Position numbers and translations under genes: made by a program. From positions 21,360,182-21,424,181 of the forward strand of contig NC_088711.1 of NCBI RefSeq assembly GCF_963576615.1: a DNA stretch of 64,000 nt, in the 5' to 3' direction. This stretch comes from Watersipora subatra. Its lineage: Eukaryota > Bryozoa > Gymnolaemata > Cheilostomatida > Watersiporidae. Under the pieces are notes generated by a model. It was not told the DNA's origin. It saw only the letters and a list, made by a program, of their open reading frames with translations, and made no database searches. Shown here one piece after another: positions 51,901 to 61,487 of the stretch. Every line of letters begins with the position of its first letter. Within the stretch, counting starts at the first letter, position 1.

Positions 51901-54900
51901 GTCTTCCACACAGTACAGTTACAGTTGACACGCATAAACATTTTGCGATAAAAAGCCAGCCAACACTTGCCAAGCACAGTGACGTGCCATTTTTCCAATA
52001 TTTCATGTTTGATATGTCATTATGTCATATTGCCATATCATATCATGTCATATGATATGGCATTACTTCCAGCAAAGGTTGAAAATGGAAAGAGCATCTT
52101 TGCAAAATGGTGAACACCAAAAGTACAATTAGCGAGCTGTGATAAAAACAGGAAAAAATAACGAGTTGCACACCCATATCATCAGGATGAAGAGAGATAA
52201 CTAGAGCCTAAAAATCGTAGCCGATTTATTCAAACAATGTCTGGTTAGAATAATAATAGCAATAATAAGAGAAATAAGAGGTTCACAGTCGCTCATCTAG
52301 ACTCTGTTATCCTATCTGTTACGCATTTACCCTGTAGTAGCTAGTTATTTGTTATGTGGGGCAATTCTAGATTTATGAATGCATATTACTTACTATTTTT
52401 CTGCTTACAGCTCAAACGGATTCGTTCGATTTCTAAATGAAACTATGATCTGCGACTCATAAATAAGTTTATCCTAATTATATTCTTATCAATCGAAACA
52501 AAATCTGTTATTAATGGGTAAAAACCTTCGACACACAAATTCACACTTTTATGAGAGAAAACATTCATGAGAAAAATCTACACGCATGTTGCAGGCTATT
52601 TGATTGAAAATGAAGGGAATCCTGGGCAACGCCAGTCTTCCAGCTAGTTGTCATCCAGCTAGTTGTCATCCGGCTAGTTGTCATCCGGCTAGTTGTCATC
52701 CGGCTAGTTGTCATCCGGCTAGTTGTCATCCGGCTAGTTGTCATCCGGCTAGTAGTCATCCGGCTAGTTGTCATCCAGCTACTTGTCAGCCAGCTAGTTG
52801 TCTTCCAGCTAGTTGTCATCCAGTTAGTTGTCATCCAGCTAGTTGTCATCCAGCTAGTTGTCATCCAGCTAGTAGTCATCCAGCTAGTAGTCATCCAGCT
52901 AGTTGTCATCCAGCTAGTAGTCATCCAGCTAGTTGTCATCCAGCTAGTTGTCTTCCAGCTAGTTGTCATCCAGCTAGTTGTCATCCAGCTAGTTGTCATC
53001 CAGCTAGTTGTCATCCAGCTAGTTGTCATCCAGCTAGTAGTCTTCCAGCTAGTTGTCATCCAGCTAGTTGTCATCCAGCTAGTTGTCATCCAGCTAGTTG
53101 TCATCCAGCTAGTTGTCATCCAGCTAGTAGTCTTCCAGCTAGTTGTCATCCAGCTAGTTGTCATCCAGCTAGTAGTCATCCAGCTAGTTGTCATCCAGCT
53201 AGTTGTCTTCCAGCTAGTTGTCATCCAGCTAGTTGTCTTCCAGCTAGTTGTCTTCCAGCTAGTTGTCTTCCAGCTAGTTGTCTTCCAGCTAGTTGTCATC
53301 CAGCTAGTTGTCATCCAGCTAGTTGTCTTCCAGCTAGTTGTCATCCAGCTAGTTGTCATCCAGCTAGTTGTCTTCCAGCTAGTTGTCTTTCAGCTAGTTG
53401 TCATCCAGCTAGTTGTCATCCAGCTAGTTGTCTTCCAGCTAGTTGTCTTCCAGCTAGTTGTCTTCCAGCTAGTTGTCTTCCAGCTAGTTGTCATCCAGCT
53501 AGTTGTCATCCAGCTAGTTGTCTTCCAGCTAGTTGTCTTCCAGCTAGTTGTCTTCCAGCTAGTTGTCTTCCAGCTAGTTGTCATCTAGCTAGTTTTCTTC
53601 CAGCTAGTTGTCTTTCAGCTAGTTGTCATCCAGCTAGTTGTCATCCAGCTAGTTGTCTTCCAGCTAGTTGTCATCCAGCTAGTTGTCATCCAGCTAGTTG
53701 TCATCCAGCTAGTTGTCTTCCAGCTAGTTGTCTTCCAGCTAGTTGTCATCCAGCTAGTTGTCATCCAGCTAGTTGTCTTCCAGCTAGTTGTCTTCCAGCT
53801 AGTTGTCTTCCAGCTAGTTGTCTTCCAGCTAGTTGTCATCCAGCTAGTTGTCTTCCAGCTAGTTGTCTTTCAGCTAGTTGTCATCCAGCTAGTTGTCATC
53901 CAGCTAGTTGTCTTCCAGCTAGTTGTCTTTCAGCTAGTTGTCATCCAGCTAGTTGTCATCCAGCTAGTTGTCTTCCAGCTAGTTGTCATCCAGCTAGTTG
54001 TCATCCAGCTAGTTGTCATCCAGCTAGTTGTCATCCAGCTAGTTGTCATCCAGCTAGTTGTCTTCCAGCTAGTTGTCTTCCAGCTAGTTGTCATCCAGCT
54101 AGTTGTCATCCAGCTAGTTGTCTTCCAGCTAGTTGTCTTCCAGCTAGTTGTCTTCCAGCTAGTTGTCTTCCAGCTAGTTGTCATCCAGCTAGTTGTCTTC
54201 CAGCTAGTTGTCTTTCAGCTAGTTGTCATCCAGCTAGTTGTCATCCAGCTAGTTGTCATCCAGCTAGTTGTCATCCAGCTAGTTGTCATCCAGCTAGTTG
54301 TCATCCAGCTAGTAGTCATCCAGCTAGTTGTCATCCAGCTAGTTGTCATCCAGCTAGTTGTCATCCAGCTAGTTGTCATCCAGCTAGTAGTCATCCAGCT
54401 AGTTGTCATCCAGCTAGTTGTCATCCGGCTAGTAGTCATCCGGCTAGTTGTCATCCGGCTAGTTGTCTTCCGGCTAGTTGTCATCCAGCTAGTTGTCATC
54501 CAGCTAGTTGTCATCCAGCTAGTTGTCATCCAGCTAGTTGTCATCCAGCTAGTTGTCATCCAGCTAGTTGTCTTCCAGCTAGTTGTCATCCAGCTAGTTG
54601 TCATCCAGCTAGTAGTCTTCCAGCTAGTTGTCATCCAGCTAGTTGTCATCCAGCTAGTAGTCATCCAGCTAGTTGTCATCCAGCTAGTTGTCTTCCAGCT
54701 AGTTGTCATCCAGCTAGTTGTCTTCCAGCTAGTTGTCTTCCAGCTAGTTGTCTTCCAGCTAGTTGTCTTCCAGCTAGTTGTCATCCAGCTAGTTGTCTTC
54801 CAGCTAGTTGTCTTCCAGCTAGTTGTCATCCAGCTAGTTGTCATCCAGCTAGTTGTCTTCCAGCTAGTTGTCTTTCAGCTAGTTGTCATCCAGCTAGTTG

Positions 54901-57900
54901 TCATCCAGCTAGTTGTCTTCCAGCTAGTTGTCTTCCAGCTAGTTGTCTTCCAGCTAGTTGTCTTCCAGCTAGTTGTCATCCAGCTAGTTGTCATCCAGCT
55001 AGTTGTCTTCCAGCTAGTTGTCTTCCAGCTAGTTGTCTTCCAGCTAGTTGTCTTCCAGCTAGTTGTCATCTAGCTAGTTGTCTTCCAGCTAGTTGTCTTT
55101 CAGCTAGTTGTCATCCAGCTAGTTGTCATCCAGCTAGTTGTCTTCCAGCTAGTTGTCATCCAGCTAGTTGTCATCCAGCTAGTTGTCTTCCAGCTAGTTG
55201 TCTTCCAGCTAGTTGTCATCCAGCTAGTTGTCATCCAGCTAGTTGTCTTCCAGCTAGTTGTCTTCCAGCTAGTTGTCTTCCAGCTAGTTGTCATCCAGCT
55301 AGTTGTCATCCAGCTAGTTGTCTTCCAGCTAGTTGTCTTTCAGCTAGTTGTCATCCAGCTAGTTGTCATCCAGCTAGTTGTCTTCCAGCTAGTTGTCTTT
55401 CAGCTAGTTGTCATCCAGCTAGTTGTCATCCAGCTAGTTGTCTTCCAGCTAGTTGTCATCCAGCTAGTTGTCATCCAGCTAGTTGTCATCCAGCTAGTTG
55501 TCATCCAGCTAGTTGTCTTCCAGCTAGTTGTCTTCCAGCTAGTTGTCATCCAGCTAGTTGTCATCCAGCTAGTTGTCTTCCAGCTAGTTGTCTTCCAGCT
55601 AGTTGTCTTCCAGCTAGTTGTCTTCCAGCTAGTTGTCATCCAGCTAGTTGTCTTCCAGCTAGTTGTCTTTCAGCTAGTTGTCATCCAGCTAGTTGTCATC
55701 CAGCTAGTTGTCTTCCAGCTAGTTGTCATCCAGCTAGTTGTCATCCAGCTAGTTGTCTTCCAGCTAGTTGTCTTTCAGCTAGTTGTCATCCAGCTAGTTG
55801 TCAGCCAGCTAGTTGTCTTCCAGCTAGTTGTCTTCCAGCTAGTTGTCATCCAGCTAGTTGTCTTCCAGCTAGTTGTCTTCCAGCTAGTTGTCATCCAGCT
55901 AGTTGTCTTCCAGCTAGTTGTCTTCCAGCTAGTTGTCATCCAGCTAGTTGTCTTCCAGCTAGTTGTCATCCAGCTAGTTGTCATCCAGCTAGTTGTCATC
56001 CAGCTAGTTGTCTTCCAGCTAGTTGTCTTCCAGCTAGTTGTCATCCAGCTAGTTGTCTTCCAGCTAGTTGTCTTTCAGCTAGTTGTCATCCAGCTAGTTG
56101 TCATCCAGCTAGTAGTCATCCAGCTAGTTGTCATCCAGCTAGTTGTCATCCAGCTAGTTGTCATCCAGCTAGTTGTCTTCCAGCTAGTTGTCATCCAGCT
56201 AGTTGTCATCCAGCTAGTTGTCATCCAGCTAGTTGTCATCCAGCTAGTTGTCATCCAGCTAGTTGTCATCCAGCTAGTTGTCTTCCAGCTAGTTGTCTTC
56301 CAGCTAGTTGTCATCCAGCTAGTTGTCTTCCAGCTAGTTGTCTTTCAGCTAGTTGTCATCCAGCTAGTTGTCATCCAGCTAGTTGTCATCCAGCTAGTTG
56401 TCATCCAGCTAGTTGTCATCCAGCTAGTTGTCATCCAGCTAGTAGTCATCCAGCTAGTTGTCATCCAGCTAGTTGTCATCCAGCTAGTTGTCATCCAGCT
56501 AGTTGTCATCCAGCTAGTTGTCTTCCAGCTAGTTGTCTTCCAGCTAGTTGTCATCCAGCTAGTTGTCATCCAGCTAGTTGTCTTCCAGCTAGTTGTCTTC
56601 CAGCTAGTTGTCTTCCAGCTAGTTGTCTTCCAGCTAGTTGTCATCCAGCTAGTTGTCTTCCAGCTAGTTGTCTTTCAGCTAGTTGTCATCCAGCTAGTTG
56701 TCATCCAGCTAGTTGTCTTCCAGCTAGTTGTCATCCAGCTAGTATTCATCCAGCTAGTTGTCTTCCAGCTAGTTGTCTTTCAGCTAGTTGTCATCCAGCT
56801 AGTTGTCAGCCAGCTAGTTGTCTTCCAGCTAGTTGTCTTCCAGCTAGTTGTCATCCAGCTAGTTGTCTTCCAGCTAGTTGTCTTCCAGCTAGTTGTCATC
56901 CAGCTAGTTGTCTTCCAGCTAGTTGTCTTCCAGCTAGTTGTCATCCAGCTAGTTGTCATCCAGCTAGTTGTCTTCTAGCTAGTTGTCATCCAGCTAGTTG
57001 TCATCCAGCTAGTTGTCATCCAGCTAGTTGTCTTCCAGCTAGTTGTCTTCCAGCTAGTTGTCATCCAGCTAGTTGTCTTCCAGCTAGTTGTCTTTCAGCT
57101 AGTTGTCATCTAGCTAGTTGTCATCCAGCTAGTAGTCATCCAGCTAGTTGTCATCCAGCTAGTTGTCATCCAGCTAGTTGTCATCCAGCTAGTTGTCTTC
57201 CAGCTAGTTGTCATCCAGCTAGTTGTCATCCAGCTAGTTGTCATCCAGCTAGTTGTCATCCAGCTAGTTGTCATCCAGCTAGTTGTCTTCCAGCTAGTTG
57301 TCTTCCAGCTAGTTGTCATCCAGCTAGTTGTCTTCCAGCTAGTTGTCTTTCAGCTAGTTGTCATCCAGCTAGTTGTCATCCAGCTAGTTGTCATCCAGCT
57401 AGTTGTCATCCAGCTAGTTGTCATCCAGCTAGTTGTCATCCAGCTAGTAGTCATCCAGCTAGTTGTCATCCAGCTAGTTGTCATCCAGCTAGTTGTCATC
57501 CAGCTAGTTGTCATCCAGCTAGTTGTCTTCCAGCTAGTTGTCATCCAGCTAGTTGTCTTCCAGCTAGTTGTCTTCCAGCTAGTTGTCTTCCAGCTAGTTG
57601 TCTTTCAGCTAGCTGTCATCCAGCTAGTTGTCATCCAGCTAGTTGTCTTCCAGCTAGTTGTCATCCAGCTAGTTGTCTTCCAGCTAGTTGTCTTTCAGCT
57701 AGTTGTCATCCAGCTAGTTGTCATCCAGCTAGTTGTCTTCCAGCTAGTTGTCATCCAGCTAGTTGTCTTCCAGCTAGTTGTCTTTCAGCTAGTTGTCTTT
57801 CAGCTAGTTGTCATCCAGCTAGTTGTCATCCAGCTAGTTGTCTTCCAGCTAGTTGTCATCCAGCTAGTTGTCTTCCAGCTAGTTGTCTTCCAGCTAGTTG

Positions 57901-58952
57901 TCATCCAGCTAGTTGTCTTCCAGCTAGTTGTCATCCAGCTAGTTGTCATCCAGCTAGTTGTCATCTAAAGGATGAGATAGTCAATCTCCTCACTTGTTAA
58001 AAATGCCAAATGCTAAATGTAATCAAACCAGGATACCTGCTCTCACAGTCGTCCATCATCCTTAGCATGTCATGAGCAAATGGATCTATTGGACCTCTTA
58101 GTATAATCTTGGTGTCAAGTTCTTCTGGTAAAAGTTCTGGCTGCTCAGAGTCACTCTGCAAATATTTCATACGTAAATGCAGTAAAAGCTTGTAATACCG
58201 AATACACAGGTTTTCCCATAATTTATCAATTAGTCACAAAGGAGTGATTTCTCATTATTTAAACTTGTAAATAATTACTTTTGTTGATCAATTTAACATC
58301 ACCAGTCAGAGTCTTCGCTTGTGAGCTAAAAGGCTGCTTTGTTGGGAAGAACCAACTTTTTGCACAGTTTGATTTGCATTTTGAGCCATCTAATAGCTGA
58401 TACGTATGCATTTTAGTTTATGACTACAAGAGGCCACACACCAAGCGCTACAATGTAAGCTAATCAGAATACCTACATTGAGTTTTGCTTGAATGTATTA
58501 GAACTAAGCCTACCAGACATTTCAACTGACATTTCTGCCACCGTAGTTTCTACTCCTGAGAATGTGTGTAGCTTGTAAACACAACTTTAAAAACCTTTAA
58601 TTTTGAGTGTTTTTTCAAAGAAGAGCAATGCAAATTGATTCTAGTGATACGTTCATGTACACGTTCAAAGATAAAGAGGTCGAGAAGTTAGCAACTTATC
58701 GACATTCATATAATAATATCTTTGTTAGCAGTTTGATACATTGAAACCTTTGCTAAGACGTGCAATGAGTACTCTATACAAGGATTACAGGATTATTGAT
58801 GCTCATGCGCTTTACGGCGTTAATCATCGAAAATAGGAAATGTGTTGCCTTTCGCACTAAGCTCAATTAAGTTTTCTTGTATTGCTAGCAAACAATAACA
58901 ATAGAGACATCTGCTAATAGTAGGTAAGCAGAAGTCTACTTACCATTGCCAT
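36981..58952 (-). CDS. BTBD19: BTBD19-like BTB/BACK-domain protein, paralogue B, spread over 22 kb
   Basis: Exons 58952-58944 (MAM, tentative start), 58155-58037, 47097-46884, 46335-46279, 42920-42792, 41195-41061, 38087-37962 and 37103-36981 join in phase to about 303 aa. Landmarks: RGPIDPFAHDMLRMMDD; BTB fold DVHFLVGKNRKTIYGHKVLI and VLEFIYTNRVSIS; LALEYGLEELSY; BACK region LCNKYLADHL, DIMQAAVSLAQGDLKETALK, LNIDELDIIGKVEEW; KHLRLPLLTTAELKTVDEAN; C-terminus SAWRTLSLKE...RAGTKERDHHKDFQ. Exon sizes 129 and 126 and all phases equal those of paralogue A. The first coding exon is inferred from ATGGCAATG|GTAAGT and could be wrong; everything from 58155 on is firm. The intron after 58037 is 10.9 kb and holds the 5.3-kb array and several transposons. 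The intron after 37962 begins directly with a minisatellite. Whether such introns affect expression is unknown. Confidence 0.9.
37600..37950. repeat. 33-base minisatellite abutting the BTBD19-B exon 38087-37962
   Basis: About ten units like AATGTTACATACATAATTAC(GTATATAATACTT). The last unit ends within about 20 bases of the 5' splice site (GTAAGAATAT). Confidence 0.85.
38147..38216. repeat. 17-base tandem repeat, four copies
   Basis: ACTGATTAGTGATTATT repeats. Confidence 0.85.
38697..39087 (-). mobile_element. Helitron-like element H6 (3' end decayed)
   Basis: Body and tRNA-like module (TTGCTTAATTGGTAAG near 38930, plus strand, so antisense to the element) match H2. The hairpin end reads CCGTGTTGCACGG near 38710, but the terminal CTAG is lost. 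The 5' side ends in (TA)n near 39085. Confidence 0.5.
39088..39425 (+). mobile_element. tRNA-derived SINE
   Basis: A-box TGGCCTAGTGGTAGTG near 39102 and B-box GGTTCGAGTCC near 39143. A body with GGCACATTAAAGATCCACG follows. No tRNA acceptor stem. It directly follows the (TA)n end of H6, in BTBD19-B intron. Confidence 0.65.
39430..41060. other. BTBD19-B intron sequence, nothing recognised
   Basis: AT-rich, without exon-like or element-like structure that I can support. Confidence 0.4.
41196..42791. other. BTBD19-B intron sequence, nothing firm
   Basis: Contains short repeats of the word GATGAATCAGA (42410-42450) and a stretch (near 42355-42385) that recurs at 47275 (ACAGATGTCC...AATCAGATAAAG), so a dispersed repeat fragment is likely. 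Confidence 0.4.
43515..43760. repeat. Tandem duplication of about 128 bases
   Basis: Two copies containing GGTTCTTATGAGATTATTAC and CTACGTAGTACAGATTTTCT, differing at scattered positions and a small gap. In a BTBD19-B intron. Confidence 0.85.
44590..45071 (+). mobile_element. Helitron-like element H5 (partial)
   Basis: Matches H3 (49.9-50.5 kb) in opposite orientation, including AAAGTACCAGTATTGTCG and TTCTGCTGGAATAGTAA. Ends ACGTGCAACGCTGGGCATTC, AGCT near 45070; the final TAG is altered. Confidence 0.5.
45146..45840 (-). mobile_element. Helitron-like element H4, 3' end facing H5
   Basis: The hairpin end (TGGGCAACACTGGG on the minus strand) lies near 45156-45171. The body is shared with the core at 9.9-10.2 kb (CAGTACACCAACTGCCAAAT). 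A plus-strand tRNA-like module (GTGTAGCCTTGTGGTTAAGT, then GAGTTCAACCCCG) is antisense to the element. The 5' side is a long (TA)-rich tract with ACTTTATATATAT repeats at 45738-45838. Confidence 0.55.
46080..46155. repeat. 10-base tandem repeat
   Basis: ATACAGGTRA units, about seven copies, in a BTBD19-B intron. Confidence 0.75.
47695..47780. repeat. TA-rich microsatellite
   Basis: TATATATTCTATATATATAC-type units next to the TIR element that starts at about 47793. Confidence 0.85.
47793..49874. mobile_element. TIR element of unknown class with GAACGCCACCTC subterminal repeats, host to a nested piggyBac MITE
   Basis: The ends are inverted: CCTCTAATTGAACGCCACC near 47796 and GGCGTTCAATTAAAGG near 49857-49872. 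Inside the left end and near the right end are repeated GAACGCCACCTCTATTTGA words and a TTGAAAAATAGAGCACCA block (47868 and 49833). No transposase is recognised and the class is not assigned. Confidence 0.5.
48134..48850. mobile_element. Non-autonomous piggyBac-like element with TTAA duplications
   Basis: 48138-48846 between TTAA at 48134 and 48847. Ends CCCTTTGGCTGG and CCAGCCAAAGAG are inverted with one mismatch. On the minus strand near 48565-48462 a short acidic peptide (LLDPAIVSNLLSHQYDNNSD...) resembles the N-terminus of piggyBac transposases, so it may be an internally deleted copy of a family different from the one at 22.1-25.0 kb. Confidence 0.6.
49909..50690 (-). mobile_element. Helitron-like element H3 with antisense tRNA-like module
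   Basis: On the minus strand it ends CTGGGCATCGCCGGGCATTC, ACCTAG, T (CTAG at 49909-49912). A plus-strand tRNA-like region (GAGTTCAAGTCC near 50575) is again antisense to the element. The 5' side carries the shared GTCTGTTTGTCATCGTCTG motif and an AT-rich end near 50690. Confidence 0.6.
50947..51378. mobile_element. MITE with TTA target duplication (PIF/Harbinger-like)
   Basis: 50950-51375, flanked by TTA on both sides. TIRs begin AGGCTAGTTCACACTATATC and end GATATAGCGGGAACCAGCCT. No coding capacity. Confidence 0.7.
51720..51870 (+). repeat. Dispersed repeat, copy 1 of a pair flanking the 5.3-kb array
   Basis: Shares an ordered set of words (TAGATTGCAT, GGCTTAAAC/GGCTAAACC, AGTTAATGTTGTTACTCTCT and TCACAA) with 59085-59215 in the same orientation, at perhaps three-quarters identity. 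Confidence 0.45.
51990..52065. repeat. Palindromic GTCATAT/ATATGAC tract
   Basis: Repeated ATGTCATAT and CATATGATATGGCAT words that can fold on themselves. Confidence 0.5.
52600..52650 (+). mobile_element. Helitron-like 3' terminus at the head of the giant array
   Basis: CCTGGGCAACGCCAG (hairpin CTGG/CCAG), then TCTTCCAGCTAGT. This is the 3' end seen in H2 (GAGCAACGCCGGGCATCCAG, CTAGT). The first array unit starts within it. Confidence 0.6.
52636..57964. repeat. Giant 15-base minisatellite, about 355 units (ATCCAGCTAGTTGTC)
   Basis: Every 60 bases hold exactly four units from start to end, so no indel survives in 5.3 kb. Variation is limited: CATCC/CTTCC/CTTTC/CAGCC before AGCTAG, CCGG for CCAG in two clusters (52669-52760, 54425-54477), and TAGTAG for TAGTTG. 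Higher-order duplication is visible (offsets about 1485 and about 1005-1020). No stop falls in one plus-strand frame, giving 1,798 open codons of (PASCH/PASCL)n, and the minus strand reads (MTTSW)n in pieces. Composition and the absence of any start context or domain argue against a gene. It lies in BTBD19-B intron, 72 bases from the donor of exon 58155-58037. Confidence 0.97.
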
Positions 58953-59084
58953 GCAAACTGATAGCCTTTCTATAACAATGATTACTAGCTGGTTGGCAGC
59001 CTCTACAAGGAAGTAGCTAACGAAAACTAGTGAAGAGAAAAGCCCATAAATGACACTATCTCAATGGAGATATTATCTATTATT

Positions 59085-59215
59085 TGACAGCTAAGGTCAT
59101 AGATTGCATTACGGCTAAACCATTTCGCGACCAAGCGTGTTAAAAGTGTCCACTCACTTGAAATGTTCGAGATAGTGAAGTTACTATTGCTACTCTCTGT
59201 CACAAATTTATCTTA
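59085..59215 (+). repeat. Dispersed repeat, copy 2 of the pair flanking the array
   Basis: See 51720-51870; same orientation. It lies just upstream of the inferred BTBD19-B start. Confidence 0.45.
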
Positions 59216-59689
59216 TAGATGAATGCTGAGTGTTCTCCTAAGCATAACATGAATAAAAACAACAAGAAAATCGTTACCTATGTCATATATTAAAGGAAAA
59301 CCGAACACAATTTACTGATGAAGGCCAACTTTTACCCTATTTGTTTTGTGCAATTTACTACATTTAACAAAATACAACAGATAAATACTCAGCATAATAT
59401 TTAATAAAAAACAAAAATGCCCGTGCATTCACATGTAACTGAGTACGAAGTCTTTTTTCAACTGCATATTTTAGCAGTTATTTCAGTGCACAAAAATGGA
59501 CCCTCAGTGCTGGTGAGTAAAGTGTGTCATACAAGCAATATCATAATGCCTGGAGATGATCAGAATGGAGCTGCTAGAAGTGGACAGCTACTTATAATTG
59601 ACCAACCTTGCGCGTTTCATGTTTCAACCGACGGAAAGGAGAACTTTCAGAAGTTCCCGAGTAGGTGAGAGACTTATTCTGTGTTACCT

Positions 59690-60450
59690 AAGCTAGCTAA
59701 TGAGCCTGTTCACAACAAAGTGGCATTAGTTCAGTATGCCGTGGGAGATGAATGCGCTAAAGTCATTGATGATACCTGCATGGAAGACAAGATCACTGCG
59801 GAAGATATTTGAAACACTGAAAAGGTATAGTGTTTGTGACACTAATGTTATTTACAAGCATTATTCGTTCCACACTAAAAACTCGTTAGCAGACAAGTAT
59901 TTTGATACATCCCTGGCGAAATTGAGACAGATGGTGTGACTACACTTATTTAAAAGATCAATTGCTCAGGAATAGACTGTGTGGCGTATTAGATCAAGTG
60001 GCACGTGCTACAAGCTGATTGCTGACAGAAATACGCTACACTAAATGAGGCATTGAAAATCTGTAAAAGTTAGGAGATTGAGGTAAAAACTGGATAAAAG
60101 CTTTCAGTATCATGAGGAGGTGAGGACAAAAGTGCCAGTATTACAGTGGCAGCCGTGAAAGAGCAAAGAAATAATACTCCGCGTTTGGTAAAAGATGTAA
60201 TAAATGCAGTTGCCTAAACTACATTGCATTCATTTGCAAATCTAAATCTGAGACAACACATCAAGTGAACAGCAGAAGTGCGGCCGAGTCAGTCAAACAG
60301 ATAACAACAAAGATGAATGGAAAGATTTACGCTGCTGTATCTATACTTGACAATCACAAGCACATAAAATTTTAACTAGATACAGGTTCATCTGCTAACA
60401 TCCTGTCGGTGAAGTTTGCTACCACCGCATGCGATTACAGACTACTGAAA
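59690..60450 (+). mobile_element. Ty3/Gypsy LTR-retrotransposon fossil (gag and protease part)
   Basis: Gag-like stretch (VALVQYAVGDECAKVIDD) followed by a retroviral-type aspartic protease signature around DTGSS. It is broken, with several breaks, and neither LTRs nor reverse transcriptase are seen nearby. It lies between BTBD19-B and BTBD19-C. It is an old copy judging by the number of breaks. Confidence 0.65.
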
Positions 60451-61139
60451 CTATATTTACATCAAGGGCTGGCAATAAGGTATCACCGAAAGATGAGGTA
60501 GGAGCTGAAGATCAGAAACTTGAAGAATGTTTAGAGGTCCAGCATGTAGTTTTTGATAGTACACTCAGGTTTCACACCCATTCTTTGTCTGAAAGCTTGC
60601 AAACAGATGAGATTTGTGAAAACTTACAGGAGCAGCATCAAAGAAACATCGAAAGATATGTTAGTAAATAAACAAAAGAGCTTGAAGAATAAAAAACAAT
60701 ATATTAGAATCTAAAGTTTCATGGTCGAAAGAATAAAACGAATTTAATCTGAGCGAAGCAAAGCCTGAAATTCTAGTCTAAGAATTTTAGAGACAGTTTT
60801 TAAAAACACATTCAGTCTCATCAAAGAATAAGGTTTCATTGGCTATTACTGTATTCTTTTATAAAACAATTTTAGCTAAATCCTGAAACAATGCTTGCAA
60901 CATACACTTTATAGTATTTAATCAAGCACTATTAAACTAGGCCCGAATCAGCAATAGGTCCTTGAAGCTATAGCCTGAGCTTTGGATTATAAAAATATAT
61001 AGAAACATAAAAAAATAGGAATATTCAATCTGTTAAAGGAAGAAAGATAAACAGATGAGCGGTTATTAGCTTGGCTAATATCATGAGATATATGTAGGAC
61101 AGAGCGTATGTGAAGCAAATATATATAAGCATGCATCAG

Positions 61140-61398
61140 CTGTATAACTACAACTGGCATTATACAGAACTAAGAAAACATCATACAGAACTAAGCAAAC
61201 ATTATGCACTAAGGAAACATTATACACTAAGGAAAAATTATACGACTAAGGAAAAATTATACGACTAAGGAAACATTATACGACTAAGGAAACATTATAC
61301 AGAACTAAGGAAACATTATACAGAACTAAGGAAACATTATACAGAACTAAGGAAACATTATACAGAACTAAGGAAATATTATACAGAACTAAGGAAAT
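61140..61398. repeat. 21-base minisatellite
   Basis: About twelve units of AAACATTATACAGAACTAAGG with shorter variants (ACACTAAGG, ACGACTAAGG), about 90 bases downstream of the BTBD19-C stop. Confidence 0.9.
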
Positions 61399-61487
61399 AG
61401 TTGAATACAGATGTTTAAACAAATCCAATTGATTCCCAAACTGAACAGCCATGAATTCGTAACTTGCTAAAGCATAAGAAAATGACT

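Noticed and set aside
52636-57964. CRISPR array
   Set aside because: No spacers, unit of 15 bases, eukaryotic intron.
52604-58000. A 1,798-aa plus-strand protein and many (MTTSW)n minus-strand proteins
   Set aside because: Frames kept open only because the tandem unit is 15 bases; pure repeat, inside the intron of a firm gene.
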